DNA of 64,000 nucleotides, from NCBI RefSeq assembly GCF_019396345.1, contig NZ_JAHKRM010000029.1, positions 62,001 through 126,000 of the forward strand, given 5' to 3'. The stretch is from Nonomuraea guangzhouensis (lineage in GTDB: Bacteria > Actinomycetota > Actinomycetes > Streptosporangiales > Streptosporangiaceae). Position 1 is the stretch's first letter. Each line of letters opens with the position of its first letter. Positions 6,869 through 14,894 of this stretch are shown here, in pieces. The translations under genes and the position numbers were made by a program. A model generated the notes under the pieces. It was not told the origin of the DNA and did no database searches. It saw only the letters and a program-made list of their open reading frames with translations.

Positions 6869-8731
6869 GTGATCGAACGGTGGAGCCGTGATCAGGTGCT
6901 CGCCCTCGCCCCCGACGCCTCGTCCCAGAAGGCGGCGCAGGGTGTGGCGGCGCCTGGCAAATGGACCTTGCGCGGCGTGACTGACGACGTGCTGTTCGGC
7001 GCGTGCAAGGGGAGCGGGGCCACGCCTTACATGGCGTGTGTCGACCTCTCCGAGCCCGCATATCGGTGCAGTTGCCCCAGCCGGAAGTTCCCGTGCAAGC
7101 ACGCGCTCGGGCTGCTGCTCATGTGGTCGGCGGACGGGGTGCCGGCCGCCGACTCGCTGCCGTCGTGGGCGGCGGAGTGGGTCGCCCAGCGCACCGAACG
7201 CGCGACCAAGGCGGCGGCCAAGCTCGAGGCCGCCCGCGCCCGCGCCACCGCAGAAGCGGAGACTGACCCGGAGTTGGCTGACGGGCAGGGAAGTGACTCG
7301 GCGCCGGACGGTGGGCCGGGTTCGGGCTCGGGTACGGCCTCCGGTCCGGGCGCGGCCTTGGGATCGGGCGAGGGCTCCGACCTGGGCGCGGCCTCGGGCG
7401 CTGCGGCGGGCACGGCGGCTGGCGGTGGCTCCGGTCTGGGGGCGGCGGCCACGGGTACGCCGGGTGGTATGCGGAGTGCGGGGGCCGAGTCCGTACGGCA
7501 TACGCGGGTGGCCACCGGGCTGGCCGAGCTCGAACGGTGGCTGGCCGACCAGGTGCGGCAGGGCTTGGCGGGGACCGACGCCGACGAGTGGGACGAGCTG
7601 GCCAAGCGGCTCGTCGACGCCCAGGCGCCCGGTGTCGCCAACACCCTCTCCCGACTGCGGGAGGTGCGCATGGCCGACGATTGGCCGAGTCGGCTGCTGG
7701 CCGAATACTCGCTGATCAACCTGCTGGCGGTCGCCTACCGGCGGCGGGCCGAGCTGCCGGGGCCGTTGCGCCAGACCGTCCTGATCCGTGCGGGCTTCCC
7801 CGTCGCACGGGAGGACGTGCTGGCTCGGCCGGTGGTGCGCGACCGGTGGCACGTGGTGGGCAGGCGCGACGAGGAGCACGACCGGCTGATCGCTCGCCGG
7901 GTCTGGCTCCGGGGCCACGACACGGGCCGGGCGGCGCTGGTCCTCTCGTTCGCCGCCTCCGGCCAGCCGCTCGACGCCTCACTGGTCACCGGCACCACGA
8001 TCGACGCCGACGTCGCCTTCTACCCGGGCGCCGCACCCCTCCGCGCCCTGGTAGCCACCCGCCACCCCGCCCCTCGCGGCGCCCCCGCCGATCGGGGGCG
8101 CCCCGCTGACCCGCTGGCCCTCGCCGACCGAAACCTTCCCTCCGACCAGGACCTCTCCACCGACGGGAGGCGCTCCGCCGACCGGAGTGCTGCCGCTGAT
8201 CGGAGGGCTGCCGCCGACTTGGGTCTCCCAGCCGACCAGAGCGTCTCCATCGATCCGGGTGCCCTCGCCGACCGAAACCCTCCCCCCGACCGGGACCTCT
8301 CCGCCGACCGGAGTGCTGCCGCCGACTCGGGTCTCTCCGCCGACCGGAGCGTCTCCATCGACCCGACTGCGCTCGCCGATCAGAGCGAAGCCGCTGACCC
8401 GAGTGCGGTGGACGGTCAGGGGGAAGCCGCCACCCAGGGTGGTCTCGGTGGCCGGGTGCCGCCGGGGGTGTCGCCCGAGGAGGCGCTTGGTGAGATCGCC
8501 GCCGCCGTCACCGCAGACCCGTGGACCGACTCCTGGCCTGTCGTGCTGGCAGGCGTGGTTCCCGGCCGCACGTCCGTCGGCGGGTTCCCGCTGCATCCAA
8601 GGTGCCGCGACCCGTGGCGGCTGATCGCCGTGTCCGGCGGGCGTCCGGTGACGGTGGCCGCCGAGTGGACGCCGTTGGGCCTGCGCCCGCTGACCACCTG
8701 GGCCGACGACGGAACGGCGGTGATCCTGTGA
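6869..8731 (+). CDS. SWIM zinc-finger protein (YehQ-like) with Asp-rich repeats
   Basis: First gene of a five-gene operon. The SWIM finger (CxC..CxH) is at about residues 66-80: RCSCPSRKFPCKHALG, a predicted zinc site for nucleic acid or protein binding. A Gly/Ala/Ser-rich linker (about 135-205) and a helical middle domain follow. Residues about 400-530 are a low-complexity run of ALADR..DLS.DR..AAAD..SVSID repeats, and the C-terminal domain (about 535-620) ends in a WTPLGLRPLTTWADDGTAVIL segment. The GTG at 6869 is preferred because the usual family N-terminus starts near ERWSxDQVLALAPDA; TTG 6839 is the alternative and neither has a good SD. Its stop overlaps the next start (GTGA). Confidence 0.85.
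   Translation: MIERWSRDQVLALAPDASSQKAAQGVAAPGKWTLRGVTDDVLFGACKGSGATPYMACVDLSEPAYRCSCPSRKFPCKHALGLLLMWSADGVPAADSLPSWAAEWVAQRTERATKAAAKLEAARARATAEAETDPELADGQGSDSAPDGGPGSGSGTASGPGAALGSGEGSDLGAASGAAAGTAAGGGSGLGAAATGTPGGMRSAGAESVRHTRVATGLAELERWLADQVRQGLAGTDADEWDELAKRLVDAQAPGVANTLSRLREVRMADDWPSRLLAEYSLINLLAVAYRRRAELPGPLRQTVLIRAGFPVAREDVLARPVVRDRWHVVGRRDEEHDRLIARRVWLRGHDTGRAALVLSFAASGQPLDASLVTGTTIDADVAFYPGAAPLRALVATRHPAPRGAPADRGRPADPLALADRNLPSDQDLSTDGRRSADRSAAADRRAAADLGLPADQSVSIDPGALADRNPPPDRDLSADRSAAADSGLSADRSVSIDPTALADQSEAADPSAVDGQGEAATQGGLGGRVPPGVSPEEALGEIAAAVTADPWTDSWPVVLAGVVPGRTSVGGFPLHPRCRDPWRLIAVSGGRPVTVAAEWTPLGLRPLTTWADDGTAVIL
8110..8410 (+). repeat. Degenerate coding repeats in the SWIM gene
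   Basis: Within the reading frame, a unit beginning ALADRN and ending SVSIDP occurs twice (about 48 and 36 residues), followed by a partial third copy starting ALADQS. Shorter SADRSAAAD and GLxADxSVSID pieces recur inside. The repeats are rich in Asp, Ala and Arg and look like a disordered linker grown by tandem duplication. Confidence 0.7.
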
Positions 8732-10062
8732 CCTGGGAGGACCTGGCCTCGACGGCGCTGGTCGGCACCGACCGCAGACCGTACGAGGGAGAGCTGCTCG
8801 AAAGCGCCGCCGTGGAGGTGGTGCGCCGTCGCGCCGGTCAGCGGCTCGGCGAGACGACCGGACAGGAGCAGGCGAACGACGAGGAGTTGCCCGCCGTGAC
8901 CGCGCGGGCGGCCGAGCGGCTGGCCAGGATCCTGGGCGGCGAGTACGACCGCCTGCTCCCCGAATGGCTGGCCGCCGCGTCCACGTCGGGCCGCAGAGTG
9001 CCCCCGTACGTCCTGCCCGAGCTGCTGGACCGAGGCAGGCGCGACCAGTCGATCAGGTCCCACCTCGGCCTGGTCGCCGGGCAGCGCGGCAGGTGGCTGG
9101 CCGCCCTGAACCCGGCCTGGGCCTACCTGCTCGAAGAGCCGACCGGCGAGACGTGGGAGCTGGGCAGCTCGGCCGACCGCCGCGCCTACCTGAGCCACCT
9201 CAGGAGGCAGGAGCCCAAGCAGGCCAGGGAATTGCTGGAGACGGGCTGGGAGCGCGAGGAGCCCGACGATCGGGCGGCGTTCGTCGAGGTGCTGGCCGAT
9301 GGCCTGTCCATGGACGACGAACCGTTCCTGGAGCAGGCCCTCGACGACCGCAGGCGAGAGGTGCGCCAGCAGGCCGCCAACCTCCTCACCCGCCTGCCCG
9401 AGTCGCGGCTGGCCCAGCGCATGGCCGTACGCGCTCGAAGTTGCCTGACCTTCACCAAGGGCACGATCACCGTCGAGGCGCCCAAAGCGTGCGACGCGGC
9501 GATGGAGCGCGACGGCATCCGGGCCAAGCCGCCGAGGGGGATCGGCGAGCGGGCCTGGTGGCTCCAGCAGGTCGTCGCCCGCGCGCCTCTCGGGCTCTGG
9601 GGCAGGCCCGCCAGGCTGCTCCAGATGAAGATTCCCGACTGGGACGCCGAGGTTAAAGCCGCCTGGGTGCGTGCGGCCGTGCTGCAGCGGGATCCGGAGT
9701 GGGCGCGGGCGATGTTCGCGTGGGACCCGATCGCGGATCTGCTGGAGGCGCTGGGGCCGGACGAGCAGCAGCGGCTCGCCGCCGATTTCGTGAAAGAGCA
9801 TGACCTGGACAGCCAATTGATCATGGTGCTGGGCGGCGTGTCCTCGCACTGGCGGGAGGGCCTGGCGACGGCCGTCCTCCGCAAGATCATCAAGGTGGCC
9901 ACCACCCAGCCGTGGAACCTCGGCGAGCTGATCAAACTGGCCGGCGAGCGCATCGACCCGTCGCTCGCCGAGCTGGCCGAAGGCTATTCGCCCGTGCCGC
10001 CCATTCAGCAGGTCGCCGCCCTGCTGCGCTTCCGTGCCGACATGTTGAAGGAGCTCTCATGA
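8728..10062 (+). CDS. DUF5691 protein, helical-repeat operon partner
   Basis: A 444-residue cytosolic protein starting at GTG 8728, four bases overlapping the SWIM stop. The conserved start (TWEDLASTALVGTDRRP) and the HEAT-like alternation of helices with many Leu/Ala/Arg residues identify DUF5691, found almost always beside SWIM, MoxR, DUF5682 and VWA genes. No catalytic motif is visible; a scaffold or adaptor role is inferred. Its stop overlaps the AAA+ start by ATGA, so the first three proteins are probably made in fixed ratio. Confidence 0.82.
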   Translation: MTWEDLASTALVGTDRRPYEGELLESAAVEVVRRRAGQRLGETTGQEQANDEELPAVTARAAERLARILGGEYDRLLPEWLAAASTSGRRVPPYVLPELLDRGRRDQSIRSHLGLVAGQRGRWLAALNPAWAYLLEEPTGETWELGSSADRRAYLSHLRRQEPKQARELLETGWEREEPDDRAAFVEVLADGLSMDDEPFLEQALDDRRREVRQQAANLLTRLPESRLAQRMAVRARSCLTFTKGTITVEAPKACDAAMERDGIRAKPPRGIGERAWWLQQVVARAPLGLWGRPARLLQMKIPDWDAEVKAAWVRAAVLQRDPEWARAMFAWDPIADLLEALGPDEQQRLAADFVKEHDLDSQLIMVLGGVSSHWREGLATAVLRKIIKVATTQPWNLGELIKLAGERIDPSLAELAEGYSPVPPIQQVAALLRFRADMLKELS

Positions 10063-11123
10063 CCGTTCTGCGGCCCCATGCCGAAGACCAGTACGCCGAA
10101 GAGCTGGCGGTGCTCGCCAAGGACGACGACCGGACCAGGCCGCCCGGCTGGAAGCTGTCGCCGTGGGCCGTGACCACGTACATCCTGGGCGACGGCCGCC
10201 AGATCACCCCGAAGTACGTGGGCGCCCGCCGCATCGTCGAGGTCGCCGTCGCCACCCTGGCCACCGACCGGGCGCTGCTGCTGCTCGGCGTGCCGGGCAC
10301 GGCGAAGACCTGGCTGTCCGAACACCTGGCCGCCGCGATCAGCGGCGACTCGACCCTTTTGGTGCAGGGCACGGCGGGCACGGCCGAAGAGGCCATCCGC
10401 TACGGCTGGAACTACGCGCGGCTGCTGGCCGAGGGTCCGTCCGTGGAGGCGATGACCCCGTCGCCCGTCATGCGGGCCATGGCCGAGGGCCGGATCGCCC
10501 GCGTCGAGGAGCTCACGCGCATGCCCTCCGACGTTCAGGACGCGCTGATCACCGTACTGTCGGAGAAGACGCTGCCGATCCCCGAACTCAACCGCGAGGT
10601 CCAGGCTGAACGCGGTTTCAACGTGATCGCCACCGCCAACGACCGCGACCGGGGCGTCAATGAGCTGTCCAGCGCCCTGCGCCGCCGGTTCAACACGGTC
10701 GTCCTGCCGGTGCCCGCCACCGCCGAGGAGGAGGTCGACATCGTCTCGCGCCGCGTCACCCAGCTCGGCCGCTCGCTGGAACTGCCCGAGACCAGCACGG
10801 GGCTGGCGGAGATCCGCCGGGTGGTGACGGTGTTCCGGGAGCTGCGTACGGGGGTGACGGAGGATGGTCGGACCAAGGTCAAATCGCCCAGCGGCACGCT
10901 GTCCACGGCCGAGGCGATCTCCGTGCTGACCAGCGGCATCGCACTGGCGGCCCACTTCGGCGACGGTGTGCTGCGGCCCTCCGACGTGGCCGCCGGGATC
11001 GTGGGCGCGGTGGTGCAGGAGCCCGTGTCCGACCGGGTGGTGTGGCGCGAATACCTCGAAACGGTCGTCCGCGAGCGCTCCGACTGGCGCGACTTCTACC
11101 GCGCCTGCCGTGAGGTCTCATGA
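10059..11123 (+). CDS. MoxR-family AAA+ ATPase (YehL-like)
   Basis: A 354-residue AAA+ protein. Walker A is GVPGTAKT (about residue 75), Walker B/sensor region RIARVEELTRMP with following ALITVLSEK, sensor 1 VIATANDRDRGVNELSSALRRRF, with Arg finger in the last run. MoxR ATPases act with VWA-domain partners as chaperones or in cofactor insertion; this operon supplies such a partner (13685). The protein most resembles the YehL subgroup. It starts by ATGA overlap with DUF5691, and its own stop overlaps a 17-codon mini-ORF. Confidence 0.9.
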   Translation: MTVLRPHAEDQYAEELAVLAKDDDRTRPPGWKLSPWAVTTYILGDGRQITPKYVGARRIVEVAVATLATDRALLLLGVPGTAKTWLSEHLAAAISGDSTLLVQGTAGTAEEAIRYGWNYARLLAEGPSVEAMTPSPVMRAMAEGRIARVEELTRMPSDVQDALITVLSEKTLPIPELNREVQAERGFNVIATANDRDRGVNELSSALRRRFNTVVLPVPATAEEEVDIVSRRVTQLGRSLELPETSTGLAEIRRVVTVFRELRTGVTEDGRTKVKSPSGTLSTAEAISVLTSGIALAAHFGDGVLRPSDVAAGIVGAVVQEPVSDRVVWREYLETVVRERSDWRDFYRACREVS

Positions 11124-11173
11124 GGTACGTCAGCGGTCTCCCGGCCGCCGGCCAGAGGATGGTGCACCTGTGA
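11120..11173 (+). other. 17-codon bridging mini-ORF between MoxR and DUF5682 genes
   Basis: ATG at 11120 overlaps the MoxR stop (ATGA). The 17-codon frame MRYVSGLPAAGQRMVHL ends in TGA at 11171-11173, which overlaps the GTG start of the DUF5682 gene. Both junctions are exact 4-base coupling signals, like those elsewhere in the operon. The peptide may exist only to keep ribosomes moving across a 46-base gap. No experimental support is available here. Confidence 0.45.
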
Positions 11174-13692
11174 GCGTCTCGATCCTCGGCGTCCGGCACC
11201 ACGGCCCCGGCTCGGCGCGCGCCGTGCGGGCGGAGCTCGAACGCCTCCGTCCCGACGTGATCCTCATCGAGGGCCCGCCGGAGGCCGACGCGCTGGTCGC
11301 GCTCGCGCCCGAGCTGGAGCCACCGGTCGCGCTGCTCGCACACGTGCCCGGTAAGGCGTCCAGCGCGGCGTTCTGGCCGTTCGCCGGGTTCTCGCCCGAG
11401 TGGCAGGCGATCTTGTACGGTACGGCGGCCGGCATCCCGGTCCGCTTCTGCGACCTCCCGGCGTCGCACAGCCTGGCCGAACCCGAGCTCGAACCCGCTC
11501 GTGGTCGTGGCTCCGAGGGGGGACCCGACGCTGCCTCCGACCCCGGCCCTGACCCCCTGACGGGACCCGAGCCCACTCCCGGCTCCGAGCCCGCGCTCGA
11601 CGACGATCCCGAGGGCCTGCGGGTCGATCCGATCGGCGCGCTCGCCAAGGCGGCCGGTTACGACGATCCCGAGCGCTGGTGGGAGGACGTCGTCGAGCAC
11701 CGGGGCGACACCCCGTTCGAGGTGATCGCCGAGGCCATGGCCGCTGTCCGCGAGGGTCACGAGCCCGGCGAGCGAGAGGCCAGGCGCGAGGCGTACATGC
11801 GCAAGACCCTCCGCACCGCCATCAGACAGGGCCACGACCGCATCGCGGTGATCTGCGGCGCCTGGCACGTGCCCGCCCTGACCGCCCCCCTGCCCCCGGC
11901 CAAGGCCGACGACGCGCTCCTGCGCGGCCTGCCCAAGGTGAAGGCCCAGCTGACGTGGGTGCCGTGGACGTACGGGCGGCTGGCCTCGTGGAGCGGCTAC
12001 GGCGCGGGCATCTCCTCGCCCGGCTGGTACCACCACCTGTTCACCGCCCCCGACCGTCCCGTCGAACGCTGGCTGGCCGAGGCGGCGGCGGTGCTCCGTG
12101 ACGAGGGCCTGCCGGTCTCGTCCGCGCACGTCATCGAGTCCGTACGGCTCGCGCACAGCCTGGCGACCCTGCGCGGACGCCCGCTGGCCGGGCTCGGCGA
12201 GGTCACCGAGGCGGCCAGGGCGGTCTTGTGCGAGGGTGACGACCTGGCGGTGGAGCTGATCCAGCGGCGCATGGTGGTCGGCGACCGGCTCGGTCACGTC
12301 TCCGACGGGACGCCCATGGTGCCGCTCCAGCGCGACCTGCGTGAGCAGCAGCGGCGGCTCAAGCTGAAGCCGGAGGCGCTCGACCGCGAGTTCGGCCTCG
12401 ACCTGCGTAAGCCGCTCGACCTCGACCGCAGCCGCCTGCTGCATCGGCTGCGGCTGCTCGGCGTCGAGTGGGGGGTGCTGGGGCAGTCCAGGGGCAAGGG
12501 GACGTTCAGGGAGACGTGGACGTTGCAGTGGCGGCCCGAGTTCGACCTGGCGCTCGTCGAGGCGGCGGCCCTCGGCATCACGGTCGCCTCGGCCGCCGCC
12601 CAGCGGGCCCGCGACCTCGCCTCGGCGGAGTCGGTGACGCTGGCCGACCTGACCGGGCTGGTCGAACGCTGCCTGCTGGCCGACCTGCCGGAGGCGCTGC
12701 CCGAGGTGCTGGCCGCCCTCTCGGCCAAGGCCGCGCTCGACACCGACGTCACCCACCTGATGGCCGCGCTGCCGGCCATGGTCCGCGCCCACCGCTACGG
12801 CGACGTGCGTGGCACCTCGGCCGAGGGGCTGGCGGTGATCGTACGGTCCATGCTCGACCGCATCTGCGTCGGCCTGCCGGTCGCGGTCACCGGCCTCGAC
12901 GACGAGGCGGCGGCCGCACTCCTCACCGGCGTCGACGCCGTCCACACGGCGGTCGCCCTGATGTCAGAGGAGCCCACCGGGCCACCGCCTGGAGAGGCCG
13001 CTGGGCAGGAGACGCCAGGGGAGGCCACCGGGTCGCCACCGGATCAGACCGCTGGTCCCTCGCCACAGGCGGCCGCCGGGTCGCCGCCGGACCAGACCGC
13101 AGCGTTGTCGCCCGATAGGCCTGCCGGGTCACCGCCCGCGGTGCCGGAGCCGGCCCTCGGGCAGACGGTGGCGGTTGTTCGTCAGGCGTCGCCGCGTAGT
13201 CGGTGGCTGGTGACGTTGCGTGGGGTGAGTGACCGTCCCGACCTGCACGGGCTGATCGAGGGACGGCTGACCAGGATCCTGCTCGACGCGGGGGAACTCG
13301 ACGACGCCGACGCCCGGATGTCGCGGGCGATGTCCAGAGGGCACGCGCCCACCAGGGCCGCCTCGTGGATCGAGGGCTTCCTGGGCGGCGGCGGGCTGCT
13401 GCTCGTGCACGATCCGAGGCTGCTCGGCCTGGTCGACACTTGGCTGACCGGGCTGGACGGCAATCAGTTCATCGACGTGCTGCCGCTGCTCCGCCGTACG
13501 TTCGGGAGCTTCGCCGCGCCCGAACGCCGGGCGATCGGCGAGCGCGTCCGATCGGCGGAGCGGTCCGAGCGGACGGGGGAGCAGGACGTGGACGAACGGC
13601 GGGCGGAGCCGGCCGCGCGGACCGTACTGGCGATCTTGGGGAGAGCACGGATCGACGGGAGAGCGCGGATCGACGGGAGAGACCATGGCTGA
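11170..13692 (+). CDS. DUF5682 protein (YehM-like)
   Basis: An 840-residue protein starting at GTG 11170. The N-terminus (SILGVRHHGPGSARAVRAELERLRPDVIL-type strand-helix pattern, then EGPPEAD) is diagnostic for DUF5682. Predicted alpha/beta in the first 350 residues (including a VICGAWHVPAL segment) and mostly helical after that. Two low-complexity insertions stand out: about residues 105-140 and a Pro/Gly/Thr-rich run at about 600-660 with repeated GSPPDQTA pieces. No known active site can be named, though the family has distant likeness to TraB-type haem/peptidase-like folds (uncertain). Its last eight bases overlap the VWA gene. The function is tied to the MoxR-VWA pair by context only. 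Confidence 0.8.
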   Translation: MSVSILGVRHHGPGSARAVRAELERLRPDVILIEGPPEADALVALAPELEPPVALLAHVPGKASSAAFWPFAGFSPEWQAILYGTAAGIPVRFCDLPASHSLAEPELEPARGRGSEGGPDAASDPGPDPLTGPEPTPGSEPALDDDPEGLRVDPIGALAKAAGYDDPERWWEDVVEHRGDTPFEVIAEAMAAVREGHEPGEREARREAYMRKTLRTAIRQGHDRIAVICGAWHVPALTAPLPPAKADDALLRGLPKVKAQLTWVPWTYGRLASWSGYGAGISSPGWYHHLFTAPDRPVERWLAEAAAVLRDEGLPVSSAHVIESVRLAHSLATLRGRPLAGLGEVTEAARAVLCEGDDLAVELIQRRMVVGDRLGHVSDGTPMVPLQRDLREQQRRLKLKPEALDREFGLDLRKPLDLDRSRLLHRLRLLGVEWGVLGQSRGKGTFRETWTLQWRPEFDLALVEAAALGITVASAAAQRARDLASAESVTLADLTGLVERCLLADLPEALPEVLAALSAKAALDTDVTHLMAALPAMVRAHRYGDVRGTSAEGLAVIVRSMLDRICVGLPVAVTGLDDEAAAALLTGVDAVHTAVALMSEEPTGPPPGEAAGQETPGEATGSPPDQTAGPSPQAAAGSPPDQTAALSPDRPAGSPPAVPEPALGQTVAVVRQASPRSRWLVTLRGVSDRPDLHGLIEGRLTRILLDAGELDDADARMSRAMSRGHAPTRAASWIEGFLGGGGLLLVHDPRLLGLVDTWLTGLDGNQFIDVLPLLRRTFGSFAAPERRAIGERVRSAERSERTGEQDVDERRAEPAARTVLAILGRARIDGRARIDGRDHG

Positions 13693-14848
13693 GCATGAGC
13701 CGATGGATGAGCGCCTGCGCAGGTGGCGGCTGGTGCTGGGCGGTGGCGACGCCGACGGCATCTGTGCCGACAACCAAAGCGGCGGTCTCCAGGGGTCCGA
13801 CGCGGACATGGACCGGGCGCTGGCCGCCGTGTACGACCGCGACGGCGGCCTCGGCGCGTCCGCGCCCAAGGTGGCGCGGTGGCTGGGCGACATCAGGACC
13901 TACTTCCCGTCGACCGTCGTCCAGGTCATGCAGAAGGACGCGATCCAGCGGCTCAATCTCACCAGGCTGTTGCTCGAACCCGAGATGCTGGAGGCCGTCG
14001 AGCCCGACGTACACCTGGTCGGCACGCTGCTCGCGCTCAACCGGGTCATGCCCGATCAGGCCCGCGAGTCGGCCAGGGCCGTGGTGCGCAAGGTCGTACA
14101 GGAGCTCGAACGCAGGCTCGCCCAGAAGACCAGGGCCGCCGTCACCGGCGCGCTCGACCGCTCGGCCAGGACCCACCGGCCCAAGCGGGTGTCCGACATC
14201 GACTGGGACCGGACGATCAGGGCGAACCTCAAGAACTACCTGCCCGAGAAGAACACGGTCGTGCCGTCGCGGCTGGTCGGCTACGCGCGCAGGCAGCGGT
14301 CCGTGCAGCGCGAGGTGGTGCTGGCCATCGACCAGAGCGGGTCGATGGCCGCCTCGGTGGTGTATTCGAGCGTGTTCGGCGCCGTGCTGGCCTCGATGCG
14401 GTCGCTCAAGACGTCGCTCGTGGTGTTCGACACGGCGGTGGTCGATCTGACGGATCAGCTGCATGATCCGGTCGAGCTGCTGTTCGGCACGCAGCTCGGC
14501 GGCGGTACGGACATCAACCGGGCCATCGCCTACAGCCAGGGTCTCATCACCCGCCCGGCCAACTCGATCTTCATCCTGATCAGCGACCTCTACGAGGGCG
14601 GGGTGCGGCAGGAGATGCTGCGCAGGGTCGCCGCGATGACTCAGGCGGGCGTCCAGGTGATCGTGTTGCTGGCGCTCTCGGACGAGGGCGCGCCCTTCTA
14701 CGACCACGAGAACGCCGCCGCGCTGGCCGCGATGGGGGTGCCCGCCTTCGCGTGTACGCCCGACGCGTTCCCGGACCTGATGGCCGCCGCGATCGAGCGC
14801 CGCGACATTGCCCAGTGGGCCGAACGGCACGTCGGCCTGGGTTCCTGA
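13685..14848 (+). CDS. VWA-domain protein (YehP-like), MoxR partner
   Basis: A 387-residue protein with an N-terminal helical domain (about 1-205) and a C-terminal von Willebrand A domain (about 208-375). The metal-ion-dependent adhesion site is intact: DQSGSMA (DxSxS) near residue 218, a Thr in GGGTDIN and an Asp in LISDLYEGG. MoxR AAA+ proteins usually remodel targets presented by such VWA proteins, so it should pair with the ATPase at 10059. It overlaps the DUF5682 gene by eight bases and ends just before a strong hairpin terminator. It is the last gene of the operon. Confidence 0.9.
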   Translation: MAEHEPMDERLRRWRLVLGGGDADGICADNQSGGLQGSDADMDRALAAVYDRDGGLGASAPKVARWLGDIRTYFPSTVVQVMQKDAIQRLNLTRLLLEPEMLEAVEPDVHLVGTLLALNRVMPDQARESARAVVRKVVQELERRLAQKTRAAVTGALDRSARTHRPKRVSDIDWDRTIRANLKNYLPEKNTVVPSRLVGYARRQRSVQREVVLAIDQSGSMAASVVYSSVFGAVLASMRSLKTSLVVFDTAVVDLTDQLHDPVELLFGTQLGGGTDINRAIAYSQGLITRPANSIFILISDLYEGGVRQEMLRRVAAMTQAGVQVIVLLALSDEGAPFYDHENAAALAAMGVPAFACTPDAFPDLMAAAIERRDIAQWAERHVGLGS

Positions 14849-14854
14849 AAGCGA

Positions 14855-14885
14855 AAAGGGTCGCGACGCGAGGTCGCGACCCTTT
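14855..14885. terminator. Bidirectional hairpin terminator
   Basis: A perfect 13-bp stem AAAGGGTCGCGAC with loop GCGAG and its complement, flanked by A-rich and T-rich ends. It sits between the convergent VWA gene (stop 14848) and the DHA2-type exporter (stop 14895), so it can end transcription from both sides. Confidence 0.9.
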
Positions 14886-14894
14886 CCAGCGGGG

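Noticed and set aside
8110..8410. CRISPR-like array in the SWIM gene
   Set aside because: The repeats are unequal, in frame and without unique spacers, so they are coding repeats.
10879..12945. 688-codon minus-strand frame
   Set aside because: Opposite the DUF5682 gene; repetitive R/G/Q composition and no recognisable segment.
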